Origin: Candidatus Faecousia faecavium
GTDB taxonomy: Bacteria; Bacillota; Clostridia; Oscillospirales; Oscillospiraceae
Length of the DNA stretch: 37,208 bases
Assembly: GCA_018712645.1 (NCBI GenBank)
Contig: DVGO01000057.1
Span: 1 to 37,208 of the forward strand
Direction of reading: 5' to 3'
Every line of letters begins with the position of its first letter. Position 1 is the first letter of the stretch. The position numbers were made by a program, and so were the translations under genes. The notes below the pieces were generated by a model. It was not told where the DNA came from, ran no database searches, and saw only the letters and a list, made by a program, of their open reading frames with translations. Positions 15,966 to 23,512 of this stretch are shown piece after piece.

Positions 15966-17141
15966 ATGAAATACAGGCTTGACCGATACGGCAATCCCAT
16001 TTCCCAGCTGGGATATGGCTGCATGAGATTCAGCAGAAAGGGCAGCGGCATCGACTATGAAAAAGCGGAGAAGGAAGTCCTGCTGGCCATTGAAAAGGGC
16101 GTCAATTATTTTGATACCGCCTATATTTACCCGGGCAACGAGGAATGCCTTGGCTGGATTCTGGAGAAAAACAAGTGCAGGGAAAAAGTGAATATTGCCA
16201 CCAAGCTTCCCCAGTACATCCTTCGCTCCGCCGCAGCCATTGACAAAACCTTTCACGAGGAACTTTCCCGTCTGCGCACCGACTATATTGACTACTATCT
16301 GATGCACATGTTCACGGATTACGCAGAATGGGAGCGGCTTCAGAAGCTGGGAGTTGAGCAGTGGATTGCCCGGCAGAAAGCGCAAGGGCGCATCCGCTAT
16401 ATCGGCTTTTCCTACCATGGCGATACGGAAATGTTCCTGAAGATTCTGGACGCCTATGACTGGGACTTCTGTCAGATTCAGTATAACTACCTGGATGAAC
16501 ACACCCAGGCAGGACGGAAGGGACTGCAGGCCGCGGCAAAGAAAGCGATTCCCGTGATTATCATGGAACCCCTTCGGGGCGGCAAGCTGGTGAATCTGCC
16601 GCAGAAGGCAAAGGAAGTGCTGGCCACCAACAGCAAGGGCTACACCCCTGCCGAACTGGGCCTGCGCTGGCTGTGGGATCAGCCGGAAGTAACCTGTGTA
16701 TTGTCCGGCATGAACTCCGATGAGATGATTAACGAGAACATCCGCATCGCCTCCGAGGCCGAGCCGGGACATCTGACCGAGGAAGATATGGAGATCGTGG
16801 CCCAGATCAAGCAGATTATCCGCCAGCGTGAAAAGGTGGGCTGCACCGGCTGCCGGTACTGTATGCCCTGTCCCAAGGGCGTGGACATCCCCGGCAATTT
16901 CCATTATTACAATCTAATGTACATGGAGAAAAAAGCTTCCGCCCGAAAAGAATTCGCCCGGAACATGGGTCTGCGGAAAGAGCCCGGCTTTGCCACCCAA
17001 TGCGTCGGCTGCGGACTGTGTGAAAAGCACTGCCCCCAGCACCTGCCTATCCGGGAAAAGCTGAAGGAAGCCGACCGGGATCTGCGGCCCCTGCCGTATA
17101 AAATTGGCATTCAGGTTGCCAGAAAGATTATGAACCGGTAA
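15966..17141 (+). CDS. Aldo/keto reductase with C-terminal ferredoxin-like Fe-S clusters
   Basis: A 391-residue fusion of an aldo/keto reductase barrel and a ferredoxin-type tail. The barrel (about 1-275) has LGYGCMRFS, NYFDTAYIYPGNEE (catalytic Asp and Tyr), a Lys in IATKLPQY and a His in LMHMF, the AKR tetrad. The tail has CTGCRYCMPCPKGVDIP and CVGCGLCEKHCPQHLPI, enough cysteines for one or two [4Fe-4S] clusters. Such proteins are common in strict anaerobes and are annotated as ferredoxin-linked oxidoreductases; substrate unknown. AAGGAGG precedes the ATG at 15966. The frame is open far upstream, but promoter and ribosome site fix the start here. It converges on the Gfo/Idh gene with a shared terminator. 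Confidence 0.92.
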   Translation: MKYRLDRYGNPISQLGYGCMRFSRKGSGIDYEKAEKEVLLAIEKGVNYFDTAYIYPGNEECLGWILEKNKCREKVNIATKLPQYILRSAAAIDKTFHEELSRLRTDYIDYYLMHMFTDYAEWERLQKLGVEQWIARQKAQGRIRYIGFSYHGDTEMFLKILDAYDWDFCQIQYNYLDEHTQAGRKGLQAAAKKAIPVIIMEPLRGGKLVNLPQKAKEVLATNSKGYTPAELGLRWLWDQPEVTCVLSGMNSDEMINENIRIASEAEPGHLTEEDMEIVAQIKQIIRQREKVGCTGCRYCMPCPKGVDIPGNFHYYNLMYMEKKASARKEFARNMGLRKEPGFATQCVGCGLCEKHCPQHLPIREKLKEADRDLRPLPYKIGIQVARKIMNR

Positions 17142-17206
17142 GCAAGGTCTCCTGGCGGCTGGCCCGTCTGCTGCCAGCTTTCCAATCAAGACCGTCCTGC
17201 TTATGA

Positions 17207-17240
17207 AAAAAGTGCTGTGAGATTCCCCACAGCACTTTTT
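17207..17240. terminator. Bidirectional terminator between convergent genes
   Basis: AAAAAGTGCTGTG (17207-17219) pairs perfectly with CACAGCACTTTTT (17228-17240), giving T runs both ways, between the aldo/keto reductase and the Gfo/Idh gene. Confidence 0.9.
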
Positions 17241-17257
17241 CCTTCTTCAAGTGATTG

Positions 17258-18394
17258 TTAAGCCTGACATCCAGAAATATTCTCTGCTCCCACCACTTCC
17301 GAGACGAACACCTTCCGGTTCTCCCGGAGGGAGAGGGTTGCCGCATCGGCAGTGGCAATGGCTGCCCGGGCGGCCTGCCCTGTCATCAGCGGGCGGAACT
17401 CATCGGGAATGGGATCACCATGCAGGATGCCATTGAAGTATTTCATCTCATTTTTCATAATGCTGTGCAGCCAAAGAGGAGGCAGCTTTCCCGGACGGCC
17501 ATACATAATGGCGCCATCCATCTCTGTAGAATGGTAGATCCGGGTACGGTCATCGTCCTCTTCCTGGGTTTCGTGGACCAGGTAGTGTTCTTCACTTCCG
17601 TCTGCATTTTTCACCGTCATGCCGCAGTTGCACATATCAATCCGGATGGCGCCCTTGGTTCCCTGGATCAGCACATAGTGTTCCGGCCAGTGGAACGCAG
17701 AACCATACTCCACAATGGCATAGGTATTGTTGCCGAATTCCAGGCTCAGGAACAGCATATCATCCTCATCACCGAACTGGGGACCGGTATGGGCCACGTT
17801 GCCGCCGGTCATGGTCACAGCGGTAGCCGGACCCATAATAAACTGGATGCAGTCCAGCTCGTGAATGTGGTGGTACAGATGGCCGCCAGACTTGGCCCGA
17901 ATCTTTTTCCAGCTGATGCTGGGCTGCGGCTCCTCCCAGCCGTTCCGGGCGGAGTGAGTATACAGAACCTTACCGATTTTCCCTTCGTTGATCAGCCGCT
18001 TGGCATGGCGTACGCCACGGAAGAAATTCATCACATGTCCTGCCATAAAGATCACGTTGTTCTCCTGGGCAGTTTTTACCATAGCGTCACAGTCGGCGTA
18101 GCTCAGGGCGATGGGTTTCTCACAGAACACGTGCTTGCCGTGTTTTGCAGCCGCAATCACCGGCTCCTTGTGCAGATAGTTGGGGGTTGCCACAATGACG
18201 GCATCCACATCTTCCCGGGAGCAGAGGGTTTCCAGATCGGTTTCCACTTCGCAGCCATATTCCTTAGCAATGGTTTCCCCGTTCTCCGGGTCCAGCACCG
18301 CCACCACCCGGGCACCTTCCTGCTCTTTCATAATCCGGCCCAATTCTGCTCCAAAGTAACCCACACCTACGATGGCATAATTGATTGTTTTCAT
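17258..18394 (-). CDS. Gfo/Idh/MocA-family sugar dehydrogenase
   Basis: A 378-residue NAD(P)-dependent oxidoreductase that would oxidise or epimerise a sugar, inositol or uronic acid derivative. The Rossmann motif is VGVGYFGAELG (9-19); the catalytic lysine lies in CEKPIAL (E92-K93-P94), and the substrate/catalytic region GGHLYHHIHELDCIQFIMG (around 170-188) has the expected D/H pattern. It is the last gene of a leftward operon with two CUT1 permeases and a binding protein, 30 bases after the second permease, so it probably acts on the imported sugar. The exact sugar is not evident. Confidence 0.9.
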   Translation of the reverse strand: MKTINYAIVGVGYFGAELGRIMKEQEGARVVAVLDPENGETIAKEYGCEVETDLETLCSREDVDAVIVATPNYLHKEPVIAAAKHGKHVFCEKPIALSYADCDAMVKTAQENNVIFMAGHVMNFFRGVRHAKRLINEGKIGKVLYTHSARNGWEEPQPSISWKKIRAKSGGHLYHHIHELDCIQFIMGPATAVTMTGGNVAHTGPQFGDEDDMLFLSLEFGNNTYAIVEYGSAFHWPEHYVLIQGTKGAIRIDMCNCGMTVKNADGSEEHYLVHETQEEDDDRTRIYHSTEMDGAIMYGRPGKLPPLWLHSIMKNEMKYFNGILHGDPIPDEFRPLMTGQAARAAIATADAATLSLRENRKVFVSEVVGAENISGCQA

Positions 18395-18424
18395 AGAAAA
18401 GTTCCTTTCTTCTACAAAGAGATC

Positions 18425-19261
18425 TTATTTGACCGCGCCGTCTGCCAAACCGCCGGCAAGCTTGTTCTGAATCAGACAGAAGAAGAATATGGACGGCAGC
18501 ACCACAATGGCAGACGCAGCCATCATGGAGCCCCAGTTCAGGATGTCCGCACCTTCCAGGGTTTTGACTGCCACGGACAAGGTGGTCTTGTCCGAACTGC
18601 TGACCAGCAGCAAGGCGTACAGGAATTCATTCCAGGCATTGATAAAGACGTAGATGGCAGTGGATACAATACCCGGCCGCACCAAGGGCAACACAATCTT
18701 GGTAAAGACCATCAGCCGATTGGCGCCGTCAATTCTGGCCGCCTCTTCAATTCCGATGGGTACGGTTTTGAAGAAGCCTACCAGCATCCACACCGCATAA
18801 GGCACGCTGAAGGACATATATACCAGCACCAGGCCCACCCGGGTGTTGGTCAGGCCCAGGGTCTTCATGACCACGGCATAGGGAATGACCAGCATAATTG
18901 AGGGAAACATGTAGGTAGTGATCAGGATTCTGGTCATAATGTTGCCCAGCTTCGGGAAGAACCGAATAATGCCGTAGGCCGCCAGACAGGAAATGAACGT
19001 AGCGATCACGGTGGTCCACAGGGCCACAATCACGCTGTTTTTGATGTTTACCGTAAATTTCAGCGTGAACAATACGGTTTTGAAATTCTCCCAGGTCCAC
19101 TCCTTCGGCAGGAAAGCTGTGGGATTGGCCAGCATTTCGTTGCTGGACTTAAATGCGGAAACCAGCAGCCAAAGCAGCGGAAAGACGCATACAATCGCCA
19201 GAACTGTCAGAAACACGTAGGAAAATACCGTGGAGGGACCGATTTTCTTCAGTTTTTTCAT
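18425..19261 (-). CDS. Sugar ABC transporter permease, MalG type
   Basis: A 278-residue CUT1 inner-membrane permease with six predicted membrane segments. The N-terminal segment is FSYVFLTVLAIVCVFPLLWLL, and the EAA loop that contacts the ATPase is GIEEAARIDGANRLMVFTKIVLPL. The ATG at 19261 has AGGAGG upstream and starts two bases after the stop of the MalF-type gene, so translation is coupled. No ATPase gene is in the operon; CUT1 importers in Firmicutes often share a single MsmK/MsiK-type ATPase encoded elsewhere. Confidence 0.92.
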   Translation of the reverse strand: MKKLKKIGPSTVFSYVFLTVLAIVCVFPLLWLLVSAFKSSNEMLANPTAFLPKEWTWENFKTVLFTLKFTVNIKNSVIVALWTTVIATFISCLAAYGIIRFFPKLGNIMTRILITTYMFPSIMLVIPYAVVMKTLGLTNTRVGLVLVYMSFSVPYAVWMLVGFFKTVPIGIEEAARIDGANRLMVFTKIVLPLVRPGIVSTAIYVFINAWNEFLYALLLVSSSDKTTLSVAVKTLEGADILNWGSMMAASAIVVLPSIFFFCLIQNKLAGGLADGAVK

Positions 19262-19263
19262 AA

Positions 19264-20187
19264 TCAGCAATCCTCCTTTTCCCAATGATTGATAACCTTA
19301 AAGTACAGAACGGTGAGGATCACCAGGAATATCAGCAGCATGATGGAAGCGGCCGAGGCCTTACCCACCAGTCTTCCGGTCCAGCCGGTATCATAGATGA
19401 AGATGGGCATGGTGGTGCTGGCACCTGCAGGGCCACCGCCGGTAATCATGTAAATGATGTCGAAGTTATTGAATACCCACACTGTCCGAAGGACAATCAG
19501 CAGTCCTACCACCGTGCGGATGTGGGGGACGGTAATGTGACGGAACGACTGGAATTTGCTGGCGCCGTCAATCTGGGCAGCCTCATACTGATCCTGGGGT
19601 ATGGTTTGCAGCGCCGCATATACGTTCACCATAATCAGCGGTGCGCCAAACCAGATATTGATTCCCATCAGCGTGGGCATCACCAGGTTCTTATCGCTGA
19701 AGAACTGGAGCATCTGCTCTGTGATTCCCAGATCCACCAGCATGGTGGGCAGGAATCCGTAAATGCCGTTGAGTATCCACTTCCAAACCATGGCTGTCGC
19801 AATGGCTGGGAAAGCCCAGGGAATGATGCACAGGATCCGGAACGTACTTTTGGCCCAAGTGTTTTTCACCTGGTTCAGGCAGATGGCCCCGGTAAAGCCC
19901 ACAAGCACCTGACCCAGAACGCTGCCAACGGTCCACTTCAAGGTATTTCCGAAGGCTTTATAAAAGGATTCATCCTTCAAAATATCCATGTAGTTTTTCA
20001 GTCCCACAACTTTGAAGGTATCCTTTATCATGGTCTTGTTTGTGAAGCTGTACAATACGGTGGAGCAGAGGGGATAAATCAGCAGACAGACAACCACTGC
20101 CATAGCCGGAGCCACGAAGATCCACCGGGTAACGTCAATGCGCCGTGTCCGGAAAGTCCGCCCAGATAACCGATCTGGTTGTTTCAT
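19264..20187 (-). CDS. Sugar ABC transporter permease, MalF type
   Basis: A 307-residue CUT1 permease with six membrane segments, beginning after a basic N-terminus (RTRRIDVTRWIFVAPAMAVVV in outline). The EAA loop is QYEAAQIDGASKFQSFRHITVPHI. The ATG at 20187 follows AAAGGAGG; the open frame continues to 20256 but has no ribosome site before it and crosses the intercistronic hairpin. It pairs with the MalG-type permease downstream and the lipoprotein binding protein upstream. Confidence 0.92.
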   Translation of the reverse strand: MKQPDRLSGRTFRTRRIDVTRWIFVAPAMAVVVCLLIYPLCSTVLYSFTNKTMIKDTFKVVGLKNYMDILKDESFYKAFGNTLKWTVGSVLGQVLVGFTGAICLNQVKNTWAKSTFRILCIIPWAFPAIATAMVWKWILNGIYGFLPTMLVDLGITEQMLQFFSDKNLVMPTLMGINIWFGAPLIMVNVYAALQTIPQDQYEAAQIDGASKFQSFRHITVPHIRTVVGLLIVLRTVWVFNNFDIIYMITGGGPAGASTTMPIFIYDTGWTGRLVGKASAASIMLLIFLVILTVLYFKVINHWEKEDC

Positions 20188-20218
20188 GGAAGCCTCCTTT
20201 TCTAAATCAGCCGTAGAA

Positions 20219-20248
20219 AGCGGGCGGGAAGGAATCTTCCCGCCCGCT
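20219..20248 (-). terminator. Intercistronic hairpin after the binding-protein gene
   Basis: A perfect GC-rich 13-bp stem (AGCGGGCGGGAAG at 20219-20231 with its complement at 20236-20248, loop GAAT) begins seven bases after the stop of the binding-protein gene. There is no T run, so it probably stabilises the upstream message or causes partial termination, giving more binding protein than permease. Confidence 0.8.
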
Positions 20249-20255
20249 GCCGACA

Positions 20256-21626
20256 TTAGCCGACCATGGTCTCAAAGATTTCGTTCAGCTGATCTTCTGC
20301 TGCTTGTGCCGCAGTGGGAATATCTGTGCCGTTAATCAGGATGTCCTGGAACATTTCTTCCACCACACCCTGGCTGGTAAGCAGGCCTGCCTGGACGCTG
20401 GGGCCGTGCTCAAAGCCAATGGCCCGGCCTTCCGCCACAGCCTTTTCGATGACGGCAGCTTCTTCCGAGAACTGCTGTACGGTTTCGTTGCTCAGGTAAG
20501 CCTCCTGATCGGAGATACCCGTGATGGAGGGCAGCATGCCCACGGGAACGGCGCTGAGGAAGTACAGGTAGTTATCATCCTGGTACAGGTACTCAATGAA
20601 CGCCTCACATACATCCTTGTGTTCGCTGTTTTCCCACATAACCAGAGGAATATGGGTTGCTTCTGCACTGTAGTAAGGATCGCCTTCCTTATACAGAGGC
20701 AGGGGAGCGCAGGAGATATACTCCAACAGGTCTTCCCGGTTGGAAGCAACACCGGAAATCATGAAGCCGGAGTTGAAGTCAAAGGCCGTGGTGCCCTGGT
20801 AGTACAGTGTGGCATGGTCGTTGACGGTGTAGTTAATGGTTTCGGCGGGGGAGCAGTTCTTATAAACATTGACCCAGAATTCAATGCCTTCCAGAGCGAT
20901 GTCGCTGGTCAGGTTGGCGGTCAGGTCATCGTTGAGCAGGCTGCCGCCGGCGGAACGGACATAGTAGTTCAGATAGCGGGTGCACAGCAGGTCGTTGGGG
21001 CTGCAGGAGAATCCGGCGCCGTAGACACCATCCTTGGTCAGGGCCACTGCTGCGTCATAGAACTCATCCCAGGTAGTGGGAACTTCCAGGCCAGCCTCTT
21101 CCAGCAGGTCTTCCCGGTACCACATAACCTGTGCGTGGGAGTAATAGGGAATGCCGTAGGTAACGCCGTCGGTGGTCATATCTCCCAAAGCATTTTCGGA
21201 GAAACGATCCCGGCCGATGCCGTCGATGACGCCGCTGATGTCTGCCAGGACACCTGCGTTGATCATTTCCGCGACTTCACCGGTGTTCTGGGCCACGCTG
21301 ATATCCGGCAGGTCGCCGGTGGTCAGGCCCGCATTCCACTTGGTGTTGAAGTCGCCCCAGGACATGGTCTCGATGTTGATGGTCACGCCGGGGTTGGCTT
21401 CCATGAAGGATGCAGCAGCCGCTTCAATGGCTTCCATACGGGCGCCCTGGGTGAAGCAGTGCCAGAAGGTGATTTCTCCGCTGAGTTCCTTTGCTTCCGG
21501 GGTGTCTGCCGTTGTACCGGCATTTGCTGCAGGTGCCGCAGTTTCCTGGGTAGTACCACCGCAGGCAGCCAGGGTTAACACCATGACCAGAGACAGCAGC
21601 AGGGCCAGAACTTTCTTTGCTTTCAT
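20256..21626 (-). CDS. Sugar-binding lipoprotein of a CUT1 ABC transporter
   Basis: A 456-residue family-1 extracellular solute-binding protein. The signal peptide has a lipobox LTLAACGG with the lipidated cysteine at residue 22, followed by a Thr/Ala-rich linker to about 48, then the mature domain (GEITFWHCFTQGARMEAIE). Typical features are ITINIETMSWGDFNTKWNAGLTTGDLPDI-like sequence near 80-110 and YGIPYYSHAQVMWYREDLLEEAGLE near 165. It is the first structural gene of the sugar operon, with GGAGG before the ATG and a promoter 60 bases upstream. The ligand is likely an oligosaccharide or sugar derivative used by the Gfo/Idh enzyme downstream. Confidence 0.93.
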   Translation of the reverse strand: MKAKKVLALLLSLVMVLTLAACGGTTQETAAPAANAGTTADTPEAKELSGEITFWHCFTQGARMEAIEAAAASFMEANPGVTINIETMSWGDFNTKWNAGLTTGDLPDISVAQNTGEVAEMINAGVLADISGVIDGIGRDRFSENALGDMTTDGVTYGIPYYSHAQVMWYREDLLEEAGLEVPTTWDEFYDAAVALTKDGVYGAGFSCSPNDLLCTRYLNYYVRSAGGSLLNDDLTANLTSDIALEGIEFWVNVYKNCSPAETINYTVNDHATLYYQGTTAFDFNSGFMISGVASNREDLLEYISCAPLPLYKEGDPYYSAEATHIPLVMWENSEHKDVCEAFIEYLYQDDNYLYFLSAVPVGMLPSITGISDQEAYLSNETVQQFSEEAAVIEKAVAEGRAIGFEHGPSVQAGLLTSQGVVEEMFQDILINGTDIPTAAQAAEDQLNEIFETMVG

Positions 21627-21685
21627 TTGATTTCCTCCTCATAGTTTTTTAGAAACAGCTTTTTCCGTTCCTTGCTTCTGGCTTC

Positions 21686-21715
21686 ATTATAGAGGAAATC
21701 CGCCCCCGCTCTCAA
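21686..21715 (-). promoter_or_regulatory. Promoter of the sugar ABC operon
   Basis: On the leftward strand TTGAGA (21710-21715) and TATAAT (21686-21691) are 18 bases apart, between the AraC gene and the binding-protein gene. The AT-rich stretch 21720-21819 upstream is where an AraC-type activator would bind. Confidence 0.7.
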
Positions 21716-21819
21716 CACAGTTTCATGTCAAAGCTATAATAAATCAGTTAACTTTTGAACGGGTATTTCAATTATGTACAAAACACAGCTCCATATATTG
21801 TTGATTATACACAAATTCG

Positions 21820-22707
21820 CTACGCTTCTCGGGAATTTTTTCGATATTCCTGTGGACTGACGCCAAAGACTTCCCGGAAGGTTTTCGTAAAATAACTGGC
21901 AGATTCATACCCGACGCGGTAACCGATTTCCGATATGGGCACATTGGTGGTCATCAGCAGATGGGAGGCATACAGGATCCTGGTTTCCTTGATGAACTCA
22001 TAGATAGTCTTACCCATATATGTTTTGAATAATCGGCGCAGGGTGCTCTCGCTTACATCGCACATCTGGCACATCTGCTCCCGGGTCAGATTGATCTCCG
22101 GATGCAGTGTCAAATAATCCACAAGCGCCTGAATTCTGGGGTCCGATTTATTCTGGGATGCCAGCGCCCGCTTGCGCACATACTTCATATCGTTCATGGA
22201 CTCCATCATCACCCGGTCCGCCCGAACGGTCTCCTCCTGCTCTTCATCCTGGGCCGAACGGCGAGCCAGTGCCGCACAAATCAGGTTCAGATACCCCCGA
22301 GTTTCCAGCCGCTTGTACTTCGCCCGGGAGATTGCGCTGTGATAGGTTTGTTCAAACCACTGCTCCATCTGCGGTTGATCTTGGAAGTCATACTGCCGCC
22401 CAATGTTCCACAGCCGTTTCAGCATATCATCGTCCTGAATTTGAATGGATCCAATGAATCGGATACTGATAAACGAGATTTCTTCCAAGGCGGCACAGTA
22501 AAGGTGGCAGCCCTGCGGAATGTAGAACACCTCCCCCGGATGTACTGTAAAAGCTTCCCCATCCACCACAAATTGCGCCGATCCCGAGCAAATATAACGC
22601 AGCATACAAAACGGCACCTGGGCAGTCAGATTGACCCATTCTTTGGGGAATCGGTATTTGTCCACATACAAAAATGTTGGAGAATAATTGCTGAATATGG
22701 GTTCCAT
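21820..22707 (-). CDS. AraC-family transcriptional regulator
   Basis: A 295-residue AraC/XylS protein. Residues about 1-150 form a cupin-like sensing domain (CSGSAQFVVDGEAFTVHPGEVFYIPQG). The C-terminal ~100 residues contain two helix-turn-helix motifs, LTREQMCQMCDVSESTLRRLFKTYMGKT and VPISEIGYRVGYESASYFTKTFREVFGVSPQEYRK, both well conserved. AAGGAG precedes the ATG. It lies directly upstream of the sugar ABC operon on the same strand and most likely activates that operon in response to the transported sugar. It is separated by nearly 200 bases that contain a distinct promoter. Confidence 0.92.
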   Translation of the reverse strand: MEPIFSNYSPTFLYVDKYRFPKEWVNLTAQVPFCMLRYICSGSAQFVVDGEAFTVHPGEVFYIPQGCHLYCAALEEISFISIRFIGSIQIQDDDMLKRLWNIGRQYDFQDQPQMEQWFEQTYHSAISRAKYKRLETRGYLNLICAALARRSAQDEEQEETVRADRVMMESMNDMKYVRKRALASQNKSDPRIQALVDYLTLHPEINLTREQMCQMCDVSESTLRRLFKTYMGKTIYEFIKETRILYASHLLMTTNVPISEIGYRVGYESASYFTKTFREVFGVSPQEYRKNSREA

Positions 22708-22969
22708 AACGGCTCCTTTTCCGAAAACGGATTTATCATTTTTCGTTTTATTTTAACAATTTTCTCCTAATTTTCAATAGACTATACGAAATCAGAGGAC
22801 TTTTAAGCGATTTATTATAGTTTTGACCATATCGTAATGTATACAACGGTATGGCAATCTGCTACACTAATACCAGAACAATCACCGGCAGCGTGCCACG
22901 ACTCCGGGATACATTCCGTGAAATCATGAGCAGTGCAGTTTCTGCATTGTTTCCTCCACACTTCTCACA
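22708..22969. other. AT-rich gap upstream of the AraC gene
   Basis: No gene is supported here. The AT-rich part next to the AraC gene (22740-22850) probably holds its promoter, with TATAAT- and TTGAAA-like words on the leftward strand but no convincing pair. Confidence 0.4.
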
Positions 22970-23007
22970 GGAAAGCCGGCCAAGACACCTGTCTTGGCCG
23001 GCTTTCC
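22970..23007. terminator. Very strong 18-bp hairpin at the operon end
   Basis: GGAAAGCCGGCCAAGACA (22970-22987) pairs perfectly with 22990-23007 across a two-base loop. It is the second of two hairpins after ridA on the leftward strand. No T run follows, so it may act as a backup terminator or an RNA end-protecting stem. Confidence 0.75.
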
Positions 23008-23023
23008 GTTGGTCAATCAAAAT

Positions 23024-23054
23024 GATGGCCTTTGCCCTAAGAGCAAAGGCCATC
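23024..23054 (-). terminator. Terminator after ridA
   Basis: GATGGCCTTTGC (23024-23035) pairs with GCAAAGGCCATC (23043-23054); leftward it is followed by ATTTTGATT. This is the first hairpin downstream of the dpaL-to-ridA operon, about 75 bases after the ridA stop. Confidence 0.75.
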
Positions 23055-23129
23055 GGAAGATTAGATATTCTCTTGCCTGGCAAGCGGTTCTCTATTCTTA
23101 TCCGTCAAAAACGACTTATCAGAAAAAGC

Positions 23130-23510
23130 TTACTCCGCCACTGCCATGCACTCGATTTCCACCAGTCCATTCAGGGGCAGCTTGGCCACCTGGATGCAGG
23201 AACGGGCAGGATAGTTGCCGTCGAAGTAGGACTTGTAGATTTCATTGACCACTGCGAAATCATTCATATCCGTCAGGAAAATAGTGGTCTTGATGATATT
23301 GCTGTAGTCACAGCCGGCTTCCTTCAAAATGGCGCCCATGTTCTTCATGGAGCAGTGCGCCTGCTCGGCAACGGTTTCCGGCATCTTGCCAGTGGTGGGG
23401 TCAATGCCCAGCTGACCGGAGCAAACTACCAGGTTATTGGTCTGGATGCCCTGTACGTAGGGACCTACAGCACCAGGAGCGTTCTTGGTATTGAGTACAT
23501 TCTTAGCCAT
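23130..23510 (-). CDS. ridA: RidA-family enamine/imine deaminase
   Basis: A 126-residue Rid (YjgF/YER057c/UK114) protein of normal length. Diagnostic segments are APGAVGPYVQGI, VVCSGQLGIDPTTGKMP, TTIFLTDMNDFAVVNEIYKSYF and YPARSCIQVAKLPLNGLVEIECMAVA, which includes the arginine (ARSC) that binds the enamine carboxylate and the glutamate of EIEC. RidA hydrolyses 2-aminoacrylate released by PLP lyases before it can damage enzymes. Here it is the last gene of an operon headed by diaminopropionate ammonia-lyase, a source of exactly this intermediate, so the pairing makes functional sense. It starts two bases after the deacylase stop, with AAGGAGG inside the upstream gene's end. Confidence 0.93.
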   Translation of the reverse strand: MAKNVLNTKNAPGAVGPYVQGIQTNNLVVCSGQLGIDPTTGKMPETVAEQAHCSMKNMGAILKEAGCDYSNIIKTTIFLTDMNDFAVVNEIYKSYFDGNYPARSCIQVAKLPLNGLVEIECMAVAE

Positions 23511-23512
23511 AT

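Noticed and set aside
17255-18901. Open frame of 548 codons antisense to the Gfo/Idh gene and permease
   Set aside because: Covers two recognisable genes on the other strand and its translation is rich in His/Gly without domain motifs.
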